From contig CAZWCX010000063.1 of assembly GCA_964632945.1 (NCBI GenBank), positions 1 to 40,294 on the forward strand: a DNA stretch of 40,294 nucleotides, in the 5' to 3' direction. The notes under the pieces are model-generated. The model saw only the letters and a list, made by a program, of their open reading frames with translations, was not told the DNA's origin and did not search any database. Position 1 is the stretch's first letter; every line of letters starts with the position of its first letter. Below, in pieces: positions 8,114-16,251 of the stretch. This DNA is from CAZWCX01 sp964632945 (GTDB lineage: Bacteria; Planctomycetota; MHYJ01; WSZJ01; CAZWCX01). A program made the translations under genes and the position numbers.

Positions 8114-10825
8114 ATGCAATACGACTTCAAGACGATCGAAAGCAAGTGGCAGGACTTCTGGGAACGCGCCGACTCCTTCAAGGCCAAGGAAAAGTCGAGC
8201 CGACCGAAGTACTACTGCCTCATGATGTTCCCCTACCCCTCGGGAACGCTCCATGTCGGGCACGGGCGCAACTACATCATCGGCGATGCGATCGCCCGGT
8301 ACAAGATCATGCAGGGATTGAATGTTCTGACGCCGATGGGTTGGGATGCGTTCGGGCTGCCCGCCGAGAACGCGGCCATCCGCGAGGGCATCCACCCGAG
8401 TCAGTACACGCTGCGCAACATCGAGCGGATGAAAGAGCAGTTCCGCAAGTGGGGGGTGATCTACGATTGGAGCCGCGAGATCGCGGCCTGCCACCCCGGG
8501 TACTACCGCTGGACGCAGTGGCTGTTCCTCCAGCTCCACAAGAAGGGGCTCGCCTATCGCGCCTTGGGACCGGTCAACTATTGTCCGTCCTGCCAGACCG
8601 TGCTCGCCAACGAGCAGGTGATCGAAGGCGCATGCGAGCGATGCGAAAGTCCGGTCGAGCCGCGTGAGATGGAGCAGTGGTACTTCAAGATCACCCAGTA
8701 TGCCGACCGCCTGGTCGACGATCTGGATGAGCTCGAGGAGTGGCCCGAGCGGATCCGCACGATGCAGGAGGAGTGGATCGGCCGGAGCAAGGGCGCCCGG
8801 ATCGTGTTCGAGCTGGAAGGATACGAGGAGAGTCTTCCGGTCTTCACCACGCGTCCCGACACCGTGTTCGGCGTGACGTTCATGGCGCTCGCCCCGGAGC
8901 ATCCGCTGGTGGCGAAGCTCGCCTCCGAGTCGGCGGACAAGGACAAGATTCTCGCCTTCGTCGCCAAGGCCCAGGCCATCGACAAGCGCGATCGCGGCTC
9001 TGCCGGGATCGAGAAGGAAGGGATGTTCCTCGGCGCCTATGCCATCAATCCGGTCAATGCCGAGCGCGTACCGATCTGGGTGACCAATTATGTCGTGATG
9101 GATTACGGCACCGGCGCGGTCATGGGCGTCCCCGCCCACGACCAGCGCGATCTCGAGTTCTCGCGGAAGCACCGCCTGCCGGTGCGCGTGGTGATCCAGC
9201 CCAAGGGCCAGACGCTCGATCCCAACGTGATGCGCGAGGCGCACGAAGGCGAAGGGGTGCAGGTGAACAGCGGTCAGTTCGACGGGCTGCCGAACGTGTT
9301 CGCCACCAAGAAGATCATCGAGTTCCTCGAGGAGAACGAGATCGGGGAAGCGACCACGAACTATCGGCTGCGCGACTGGCTGATCAGCCGGCAGCGGTAC
9401 TGGGGCGCGCCGATCCCGATCGTCTACTGCGAGCGATGCGGCACCGTGCCGGTGCCCGAGGAGAAGCTGCCGGTGCTGCTCCCGGACCACGTGGACTACA
9501 AGCCCACCGGCGGCCACAGCCCCCTGCACAACATTCCCGACTTCCTGAACACGTCGTGCCCGCAGTGCGGCGGCAAGGGCCGGCGCGAGACGGACACGCT
9601 CGACACGTTCGTCGATTCCTCCTGGTACTTCCTGCGCTATCTCTGCCCGCGCGACGAGAAGCGGGCATTCGATTCGGATCTAGCCAACCGCTGGATGCCC
9701 GTCGACCAGTACGTCGGCGGGGCGGAGCACGCCACGAAACACCTGATCTACGCCCGCTTCATCACCAAGGTTCTCTATGACTTCATGCTGGTCGAATTCG
9801 AGGAGCCGTTCCAGCGGCTGTTCGCGCAGGGCATGATCACCAAGGAAAGCGTCTGGTGCGCAACCTGCCGCAAGTACCTCTTCGAGGGCGACTATGCCGA
9901 GAAGAAGTGCGTGAAGTGCGGTCGCGAGCCGGAAATCCGGCTGGAGAAAATGTCGAAGTCCCGCGGCAACGTGGTGGATCCGGGGATCCTGGGCGAGAAG
10001 TACGGCGCCGACACGCAGCGGGTCTACACGCTGTTCGTCGGGCCGCCGGAAAAGGATGCCGTCTGGGACGACCAGGGCGTCATGGGCGCGCACCGGTTCC
10101 TGTGGCGCGTCTGGCAGATGGTGGTCGACCACAAGGACCAGATCAAGGGCGCGGCCGAGAAGCCGTCCGCCCCGGCGAAACTTCCCCCGCCGCTGAAGGA
10201 CCTCTGGCGCAAGTGCCACGAGACCGTCAAGAAGGTCACCGAGGACATGGAGGGGGACTTCAAGTTCAATACCGCGATCAGTGCGATCATGGAACTGGTC
10301 AACGAGTACAAGAAAGTCACGGACTTCCCGGCGGCGGGCCCGGAGGGTCTTGCCGTCCTCCGCCACACGCTCGAGACCACCGTGATCCTGCTGTCCCCCT
10401 TCGCGCCCCACCTCAGCGAGGAATTGTGGGAGATGCTGGGCAAGCCTGCGGGAATCCTCAAGATCGCCTGGCCGAAGCACGATCCCAAGGCGCTCGTCGT
10501 CGATGAGATCGAGCTCGTCATCCAGGTCGACGGCAAGGTCCGCGGCCGGATGAAGGTGGCGGCCAACATCTCCGCGGAGGACGCCCGCAACAAGGCGCTC
10601 GTCGACCCCAAGGTCCAGGAGATCCTGGGGGGTCAGACGCCCAAGGACATCATGTACATCACCGGTCGCCTGGTCAACGTCGTCACCGACGCCAAAGAGA
10701 AGAAGAAGGCGGAAGCGGCGGCACAGCAGGCGGCCGAGGCCGGAATCACCGGGTCCGGCGACTGGGTGTCGATCGGCGAGGAACGCGATCCCGGTCAGAT
10801 CCCGGGGGCGCCGCAGGGCACCTAG
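8114..10825 (+). CDS. leuS: Leucyl-tRNA synthetase
   Basis: This 903-residue cytoplasmic class I synthetase charges tRNA-Leu with leucine. The HIGH signature appears as HVGH at residues 47-50, and KMSKS is exact at 612-616. A zinc-type Cys cluster (CPSC...CERC) lies near 156-178, and the CP1 editing domain follows, with the T-rich TTRPDT and the VMGVPAHDQRD segment. A second Cys set (CATC...CVKC) sits shortly before KMSKS. The C-terminal anticodon and tRNA-binding part (VDGKVRGRMKV) is intact. The last ~35 residues are an Ala/Glu/Lys-rich tail and a Gly-rich end beyond the usual length. The ATG has AGGAG 11 nt upstream. The gene is monocistronic, with its own promoter and a strong terminator. 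Confidence 0.97.
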   Translation: MQYDFKTIESKWQDFWERADSFKAKEKSSRPKYYCLMMFPYPSGTLHVGHGRNYIIGDAIARYKIMQGLNVLTPMGWDAFGLPAENAAIREGIHPSQYTLRNIERMKEQFRKWGVIYDWSREIAACHPGYYRWTQWLFLQLHKKGLAYRALGPVNYCPSCQTVLANEQVIEGACERCESPVEPREMEQWYFKITQYADRLVDDLDELEEWPERIRTMQEEWIGRSKGARIVFELEGYEESLPVFTTRPDTVFGVTFMALAPEHPLVAKLASESADKDKILAFVAKAQAIDKRDRGSAGIEKEGMFLGAYAINPVNAERVPIWVTNYVVMDYGTGAVMGVPAHDQRDLEFSRKHRLPVRVVIQPKGQTLDPNVMREAHEGEGVQVNSGQFDGLPNVFATKKIIEFLEENEIGEATTNYRLRDWLISRQRYWGAPIPIVYCERCGTVPVPEEKLPVLLPDHVDYKPTGGHSPLHNIPDFLNTSCPQCGGKGRRETDTLDTFVDSSWYFLRYLCPRDEKRAFDSDLANRWMPVDQYVGGAEHATKHLIYARFITKVLYDFMLVEFEEPFQRLFAQGMITKESVWCATCRKYLFEGDYAEKKCVKCGREPEIRLEKMSKSRGNVVDPGILGEKYGADTQRVYTLFVGPPEKDAVWDDQGVMGAHRFLWRVWQMVVDHKDQIKGAAEKPSAPAKLPPPLKDLWRKCHETVKKVTEDMEGDFKFNTAISAIMELVNEYKKVTDFPAAGPEGLAVLRHTLETTVILLSPFAPHLSEELWEMLGKPAGILKIAWPKHDPKALVVDEIELVIQVDGKVRGRMKVAANISAEDARNKALVDPKVQEILGGQTPKDIMYITGRLVNVVTDAKEKKKAEAAAQQAAEAGITGSGDWVSIGEERDPGQIPGAPQGT

Positions 10826-10859
10826 CGCGACCCTGCCGGGGGATTCTTCACCGGGATGC

Positions 10860-10894
10860 GGAGCCTCGCCTGCGGGCGAGGCTCCTTCTCATTT
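10860..10894 (+). terminator. Intrinsic terminator of leuS
   Basis: A perfect 11-bp stem (GGAGCCTCGCC / GGCGAGGCTCC) with a TGCG tetraloop is followed by TTCTCATTT. It lies 35 nt after the leuS stop. Confidence 0.8.
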
Positions 10895-10967
10895 CGGCGC
10901 ACGCGGGGCGGAAAACGCGCCGGCGGCCGGGGAGAAACCCCGTTTCGTCCGGGGCCGGGAGAAATAC

Positions 10968-10995
10968 TTGAAAATGCACTGAAGAGTGGTATCGT
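10968..10995 (+). promoter_or_regulatory. Probable promoter of the FHA-kinase operon
   Basis: TTGAAA (10968-10973), a 16-nt spacer, then TATCGT (10990-10995), following the leuS terminator. Predicted start near 11002, about 85 nt before the first kinase gene. Upstream, CGGGG-AGAAA-CCCCG forms a small hairpin. Confidence 0.45.
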
Positions 10996-11086
10996 AGATC
11001 GGGTGTGTGTCCATCGGGCGGCGCCGCAACCCACGTTCGGCGTTAGGGAAGCGTTTGTCTGCCCGGGGATGACGCGGAGTCGCCGA

Positions 11087-12508
11087 ATGAAGGCCCACCT
11101 CCTCATCACCAACGGGCAGCTGGCGGGGACCGTGGTGCCTGTGGGAGACGGGCAGACCCTCACCTTCGGTCGCTCGGACATGAGCGACATCGTCATCCCC
11201 GACGGCAAGGCCAGCCGGATCCATTGCAAGATCCAGAACGCGGGCGCTGTGGTCGAGGTCTTCGACCTCAACAGCAGCAACGGGACCTACTGCAACCAGC
11301 GCCGCATCGAGCGCAGCGCGCTGAAGCCCGGCGACGAAATCATGGTCGGCGAGACCGTCATGATCTTCGAGGTCGCGCCCGCGACCGAGTCCGACATCGT
11401 GCAGCCGACCGGCGCAACCCCGCAGCCCATCACCACCCGGGGATCCGCGCCGAGCCCGCAGGACGAGACCAACCTGCCGCAGTCCAAGCAGGGCGCCGCG
11501 AAGTCGGGCGACCAGTCGTTCGTCAAGACCCACCGCTTCTGCGACAAGTGCGGCCGCGTAATCCCGCGCAAGGAGGTCACCGACGGCCGCGCCCGCGAGG
11601 TGGAGAACAAGTGGTTCTGCGCCGACTGCGTCGATCCCTACCTGGGACGCGTCCTCGGGAACTACAAGATCCTCTCCAAGATCGGCCAGGGGGCGATGGG
11701 AATCGTGTTCAAGGCCGAGCACGTCCTGATGGAGCGGCCCGCGGCCGTCAAGGTCCTCTTCGAATACCTGACGCTGAACAAGAACATGGTCAAGCGCTTC
11801 GTCCGCGAGGCCAAGGCCGGCTCCACGCTCAACCACCCGAACCTGGTCCAGGTGTTCGACGTCGGCGAAGCGGAGGGCACCTACTACATCGCGATGGAGT
11901 TCGTCGACGGGACCGCGTTGGGGGAATACCTGACGCAGCACGGCCCGATGCCGCTGCCGAAGGCGTATGACGTCTTCCTGCAGATGGCCAGCGTGCTCCA
12001 GTACGCCGCCGAGAAGAAGCTCGTGCACCGGGACATCAAGCCGGAGAATATCATCCTCTCGAAAGACGGCGTGGCGAAGCTGATCGACATGGGCACGGCG
12101 AAGAGCCTCCAGGAGTCGGGGCTGAGCGAACTGACCAAGACCGGCATGGGCATCGGCACGATCAATTTCATGTCCCCCGAGCAGATCTTCGACGCGAAGA
12201 ACGTCGACCACCGCGCCGACATCTACTCGATGGGCGCGACCTTCTACTTCATCCTGACCACGAAGCTGCCGTTCCAGGCGAAATCCCCGAAGGAATTCCT
12301 GGCGAAGGTGAATGCCGAGAAGATCGAGCCGCCGAAGAAGCACAATCCGGCGGTGCCCGACTCGCTGTGCCGCATCATCGAGAAGATGATGGCCAAACAG
12401 CCCAAGGATCGCTACCAGACGCCCAAGGAAATGGTTACCGACCTGGAGGCCATCCGCCCGGAGATCGCGCGCGAGTTGCACCACTCGAAGACCCTCCCCC
12501 CCGAATAG
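11087..12508 (+). CDS. FHA domain / zinc ribbon / serine-threonine protein kinase (first of tandem pair)
   Basis: This 473-residue cytoplasmic Hanks-type kinase has an unusual order. An N-terminal FHA phosphothreonine-binding domain (GRS at 28-30, SRIH at 43-46, NSSNGT at 62-67) is followed by a linker and a four-Cys zinc ribbon (C152, C155, C178, C181). The kinase domain begins near Tyr193: glycine loop IGQGAMGIV at 199-207, ATP-binding Lys222, catalytic HRDIKPEN at 314-321, and an APE-like SPEQ. The Mg-binding DFG is DMG (D334-M335-G336). There is no transmembrane segment or sensor domain, unlike PASTA or planctomycete receptor kinases. The ATG at 11087 with GGAG 7 nt upstream is preferred over an ATG 18 nt earlier. 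The second kinase starts 12 nt after it, so they are one operon. The FHA domain may bind the kinase's own or its partner's phosphothreonine. Confidence 0.92.
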   Translation: MKAHLLITNGQLAGTVVPVGDGQTLTFGRSDMSDIVIPDGKASRIHCKIQNAGAVVEVFDLNSSNGTYCNQRRIERSALKPGDEIMVGETVMIFEVAPATESDIVQPTGATPQPITTRGSAPSPQDETNLPQSKQGAAKSGDQSFVKTHRFCDKCGRVIPRKEVTDGRAREVENKWFCADCVDPYLGRVLGNYKILSKIGQGAMGIVFKAEHVLMERPAAVKVLFEYLTLNKNMVKRFVREAKAGSTLNHPNLVQVFDVGEAEGTYYIAMEFVDGTALGEYLTQHGPMPLPKAYDVFLQMASVLQYAAEKKLVHRDIKPENIILSKDGVAKLIDMGTAKSLQESGLSELTKTGMGIGTINFMSPEQIFDAKNVDHRADIYSMGATFYFILTTKLPFQAKSPKEFLAKVNAEKIEPPKKHNPAVPDSLCRIIEKMMAKQPKDRYQTPKEMVTDLEAIRPEIARELHHSKTLPPE

Positions 12509-12520
12509 CGCGAGGCGCCC

Positions 12521-13906
12521 ATGCTTGCGCAGCTCAAGGCCGTGAACGGGCGGCTGGCCGGGCGCGTCATCCTGCTCGTCGAAGGGCAGAAGATCAGCAT
12601 CGGGCGATCCCCGCGGAATTCCATCGCGGTCGAAGACGAGAACCTGTCCCGACGGCACTCGCTGATCGAGAGCGACGGGACCGCGTGGATCGTGTCGGAT
12701 CTCAACAGCAAGGGCGGCACGTTCGTCAACGGACAGCGGGTCACCTCGGCGGTCCTTCGCGACGGCGATCGCATCCAGGCCGGCGACTCCCTCTTCGAGT
12801 TCGGCAACGGATCCCCCTTCCGCGGCTGCGTCGAGACCGACGTGTCGGTGCCCGGGCCCGCCACGGTCGTCCTTGCGCCCGTCCGGTGCGGCCGATGCGG
12901 AGGCGAAGCGCACGTGCCCGAGTCGCGCACGTCCGGGATCAAGTCGGGGGAGATCGACGCCTCGCTCTTCTGCGAACGGTGCGCGACGCGCGGGGTCATG
13001 GACTCGGTCGCCGGGTATCGCATGGTGGGGCGGGTGTCCGAGGACCGCCTCGCGCCCGTCTACCGCGTGCAACGCGGCGAGAGCGACCGGAACTATGCCC
13101 TCAAGGTCCTGCGCAAAAGCCCCCTTTCCAGCGAGGAAGCCGCGCACCGGTTCCTCCGCGAAGCGGCCTGGAAGGGAGTGGTCCAACACCCGGGCATCGC
13201 GGAAATCGTGGAGTGCGGCGAACTGGACGCCCTCTACTACCTGGTGATGGAGTTCGTCGAGGGCTGTACGATCGAGGCCCTCACGGTTCACGGCGGACCG
13301 ATCCCGGTCCCCGTGGCGGTCGGGATCGCCTGCCAGGCCACGGATGCCCTGGCGTACCTCCACCAGAAACTCATCGTGCACCGGGACGTGAAGCCTTCGA
13401 ACCTGATGATCGGTCCGGCCGGCGTCGTCAAGCTGATCGACATGGGATCCGCGCGCTTCCTCCAGGGGAGCGAGGAGATCAACATCACCCGATCGGGAGT
13501 CGGGTACGGCACGCTGCAATTCATGCCGCCGGAGCAGGCGTTCGACGCCAAGCGGGTGGACCGTCGGGCCGACGTCTACTCCCTGGGGGCCACGCTCTAC
13601 ACGATGGTGACGGGCAAATACGCCTTCAAGGTCCACTCGATGGCCGACATCCTCGCCCAGACGCAGACGGGGGGGTGGGTGAATCCCCACGTGCTGCATC
13701 CGGCGGTGCCGGAGTCCCTCGGGGAGGTCATCCACCGGATGATGCAATCGGACCCCGCCGACCGCTTTCCAGGCATGCCGGAGGCGCGCGCCGCCCTGCA
13801 GGCCTTCGCGCCGGCGGGCGCGGCGGAAATCGGGGCGCTGTTCCAGGCGCGCATCGCGGTCGCCGCGGGGGCGGGGAAGGACCGGACCGAGATGATCGCC
13901 TTCTGA
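12521..13906 (+). CDS. FHA domain / zinc ribbon / serine-threonine kinase with degenerate glycine loop
   Basis: This 461-residue paralogue of the preceding kinase has the same order: FHA (GRS 28-30, SRRH 43-46, NSKGGT 62-67), a four-Cys ribbon (C123, C126, C151, C154), then the kinase. Catalytic residues remain: Lys195 in YALKV, HRDVKPSN at 287-294, and D307-M308-G309 in place of DFG. The glycine loop, however, reads GRVSEDRLAPVYRV, lacking the GxGxxG pattern, so nucleotide binding may be weak or altered. It could be a low-activity kinase, a substrate or a regulator of the first kinase. The start ATG has GAGG a few bases upstream. A GC hairpin (13916-13934, CCTCCGC/GCGGAGG) follows the stop without a T-tract. 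Confidence 0.9.
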   Translation: MLAQLKAVNGRLAGRVILLVEGQKISIGRSPRNSIAVEDENLSRRHSLIESDGTAWIVSDLNSKGGTFVNGQRVTSAVLRDGDRIQAGDSLFEFGNGSPFRGCVETDVSVPGPATVVLAPVRCGRCGGEAHVPESRTSGIKSGEIDASLFCERCATRGVMDSVAGYRMVGRVSEDRLAPVYRVQRGESDRNYALKVLRKSPLSSEEAAHRFLREAAWKGVVQHPGIAEIVECGELDALYYLVMEFVEGCTIEALTVHGGPIPVPVAVGIACQATDALAYLHQKLIVHRDVKPSNLMIGPAGVVKLIDMGSARFLQGSEEINITRSGVGYGTLQFMPPEQAFDAKRVDRRADVYSLGATLYTMVTGKYAFKVHSMADILAQTQTGGWVNPHVLHPAVPESLGEVIHRMMQSDPADRFPGMPEARAALQAFAPAGAAEIGALFQARIAVAAGAGKDRTEMIAF

Positions 13907-13994
13907 CCCCCGCGGCCTCCGCCGACCGCGGAGGGGCGCCTGACCGCCCCGGACCCGATGCGGGCGGGACCCGACCCCTGCGAGGGAAAGACCC

Positions 13995-14876
13995 ATGGGG
14001 CTGATTTCGCGCATCTCCGTGCTCCTGGAGATGATCAAGTTCCAGCACACCGTGTTCGCGCTTCCGTTCGCCGTCCTCGCCGCCTGCTTCGCGGCCTACG
14101 GCACCCCGGAGGGCGCGGACGCGCCGTTCTGGAACCGGATGGCGTGGATCCTCGTCGCCATGGTCGGGGCGCGTTCCTGCGCCATGGCCTTCAACCGCCT
14201 CGCCGACCACGCGATCGACGCCCGTAATCCGCGGACGGCCGTTCGCGCTCTCCCCGCGGGCCGGCTCTCCCGCTCCTCGGTCTGGATCTTCACGGCCGCC
14301 TCCGCCCTTCTCTTCGTCCTGGCCGCGGCCATGCTCAATCCCCTGGCCCTCGCCCTCTCCCCGCTCGCCCTGGCGATCATCCTCGGCTACTCCTACGCCA
14401 AGCGGGTCACCGCCCTCTCGCACTTCGTGCTCGGCCTCGCGCTGGCGATGGCGCCGATCGGCGCCTGGATCGCCGTCCGCGGCGACCTGCAGGCCTTCCC
14501 GCTGGTGGTCGGCCTGGGCGTCCTCCTGTGGACGGCCGGATTCGACATCCTCTACGCCTGCCAGGATGAGGCGTTCGACCGGCGCGAGGGGCTGCACTCC
14601 GTGCCGGCGCGGGTCGGTACCGCCCGCGCCCTCCGCTGGGCGGCGGCGCTGCACGCCCTCTCCGCTCTCGCCTTTCTCGCTCTCGTCCCCATCGCCGGGC
14701 TCGGCGCCTGGTACCTGGCCGGCTGGTTCGCGGTTGCCGGACTCCTCGTGTACGAGCACCGCCTCGTCCGCCCCGACGACCTCGGCCGCGTCAACCAGGC
14801 CTTCTTCCACGTCAACGCCCTGATCAGCGGCATCCTCATGTCTTCCGGCCTCGTCGACCTGTTCTCCCGGAGGTGA
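13995..14876 (+). CDS. UbiA-family polyprenyltransferase (TIGR01475-like, putative 4-hydroxybenzoate/MqnP type)
   Basis: This 293-residue integral membrane enzyme transfers a polyprenyl chain to an aromatic acceptor in quinone synthesis. Both Asp-rich diphosphate/Mg sites are present: N67-D71-D75 in NRLADHAIDARN and Y187-D191-D195 in YACQDEAFD. About eight hydrophobic helices span the rest. The short N-terminus (MIKFQHTVFALPFA) and the motif NPRTAVRALPAG match the 'UbiA-like, other' group, which in many bacteria serves menaquinone synthesis by the futalosine route (MqnP). That assignment is inference, since no other men/mqn gene is in the window. GAGG lies 9 nt before the ATG. The stop overlaps the ribosome site of the next gene, so the two are cotranscribed. 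Confidence 0.88.
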   Translation: MGLISRISVLLEMIKFQHTVFALPFAVLAACFAAYGTPEGADAPFWNRMAWILVAMVGARSCAMAFNRLADHAIDARNPRTAVRALPAGRLSRSSVWIFTAASALLFVLAAAMLNPLALALSPLALAIILGYSYAKRVTALSHFVLGLALAMAPIGAWIAVRGDLQAFPLVVGLGVLLWTAGFDILYACQDEAFDRREGLHSVPARVGTARALRWAAALHALSALAFLALVPIAGLGAWYLAGWFAVAGLLVYEHRLVRPDDLGRVNQAFFHVNALISGILMSSGLVDLFSRR

Positions 14877-14879
14877 TCC

Positions 14880-16184
14880 GTGCGCAACGTCCTCATCATG
14901 GGCGCCGCGGGCAAGGACTTTCACGTCTTCAACACCTGCTATCGCGGCGATCCGGACTCGCGCGTGGTCGGATTCACCGCCACGCAGATCCCGAACATCG
15001 ACGGCCGACGCTACCCGCCCGCGCTCGCCGGGCCGCGCTATCCCGAGGGTGTCCCCATCCACCCGGAGTCCCGGCTCGCCGACCTGATCCGCGAGCACGG
15101 CGTCCAGGAGGTCGTCTTCGCCTACAGCGACGTTTCGTACGACTACATCGAGGAGCGCCGCTCGATCGCCGAAAGGGCGGGCGCGCGGTTCCTCCTCGCC
15201 GACCCGGACCGGACGATGATCCCCTCGTCGAAGCCGGTCGTCGCGGTCTGCGCCGTCCGCACCGGCTGCGGGAAAAGCCAGACCACGCGCAAGGTGGCGC
15301 GGCTCCTGCGGAAACGCGGCCGGCGGGTCGTCGTCGTGCGCCATCCCATGCCCTACGGCGATCTGATCGCCCAGGAAGTGCAGCGGTTCGAGACCCTCGA
15401 CGACCTGACGACCCACCGGTGCACGATCGAGGAGATGGAGGAGTACGAACCCCATCTCCGCGCCGGCTCGATCGTCTTCGCGGGGGTCGATTACGCCAAG
15501 ATTCTCGCCCGCGCCGAGCAGGAGGCCGACGTGATCCTGTGGGACGGCGGGAACAACGACACGCCGTTCTACAAGCCGGACGTCCACATCGTGGTCGCCG
15601 ACCCCCACCGCGCGGGTCACGAGACTTCTTACCACCCCGGCAAGGTCAATTTCGAGCGCGCCCACGTAATCGTGATCAACAAGGTCGGCTCGGCCCCCGC
15701 GGGGGGCGTGGACACCATCCTCGCCAACGCCGCCCGCCTCAATCCCCGGGCGACCATCATCCGCGCCGACTCCCCCATTACCGTCGATCACCCCGAGCGG
15801 ATCGGCGGCAAACGCGTCCTCGTGGTCGAGGACGGCCCCACGGTCACTCACGGGGACATGAAATTCGGCGCCGGCTACCTCGCGGCGCAGCGCCATGGCG
15901 CGCGGGAGATTCTCGATCCACGCCCGTTCGCCGTCGGCACGATCGCCGACACCTACCGAACGTACCCCAACACCGGACCGGTCCTTCCGGCCATGGGCTA
16001 CGGGGAACGCCAGCAGATGGACCTGACCGCGACCATCAATCGCAGCGGCTGCGAAGCCGTCATCATCGGCACCCCCGTCCACCTCGGTCGCTTCCTCGCC
16101 ATCGAGCCGCCGACGGTGCGGGTGACCTATGAACTCGAGGAAATCGGCCACCCCGATCTGAGCGACGTCCTGTCCCGAATCTGA
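14880..16184 (+). CDS. Cyclic 2,3-diphosphoglycerate synthetase-like P-loop protein
   Basis: This 434-residue cytoplasmic protein resembles archaeal cyclic 2,3-diphosphoglycerate synthetases, which cyclise 2,3-bisphosphoglycerate with ATP. It begins with a Rossmann-like segment (VLIMGAAGKDFHVFNTCYRG), then a YSDVSYD region, then a central P-loop domain with TGCGKSQTTRK (GCGKS at 129-133). WDGGNNDTPF and VINKVGSA (NKxG-like) segments follow. Bacterial homologues are common but seldom studied, and some are annotated only as GTPases, so the reaction here is inferred from family resemblance. GTG at 14880 is the start; GGAGG 6 nt upstream overlaps the ubiA stop. The pairing with ubiA has no obvious metabolic logic. 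Confidence 0.85.
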   Translation: MRNVLIMGAAGKDFHVFNTCYRGDPDSRVVGFTATQIPNIDGRRYPPALAGPRYPEGVPIHPESRLADLIREHGVQEVVFAYSDVSYDYIEERRSIAERAGARFLLADPDRTMIPSSKPVVAVCAVRTGCGKSQTTRKVARLLRKRGRRVVVVRHPMPYGDLIAQEVQRFETLDDLTTHRCTIEEMEEYEPHLRAGSIVFAGVDYAKILARAEQEADVILWDGGNNDTPFYKPDVHIVVADPHRAGHETSYHPGKVNFERAHVIVINKVGSAPAGGVDTILANAARLNPRATIIRADSPITVDHPERIGGKRVLVVEDGPTVTHGDMKFGAGYLAAQRHGAREILDPRPFAVGTIADTYRTYPNTGPVLPAMGYGERQQMDLTATINRSGCEAVIIGTPVHLGRFLAIEPPTVRVTYELEEIGHPDLSDVLSRI

Positions 16185-16251
16185 GTCTTCGAGCGGGCCG
16201 TCACCGGCGGCCTCGTCCCCCACCGGCCGCCAAGCGGAGATCGGCGCCCCG

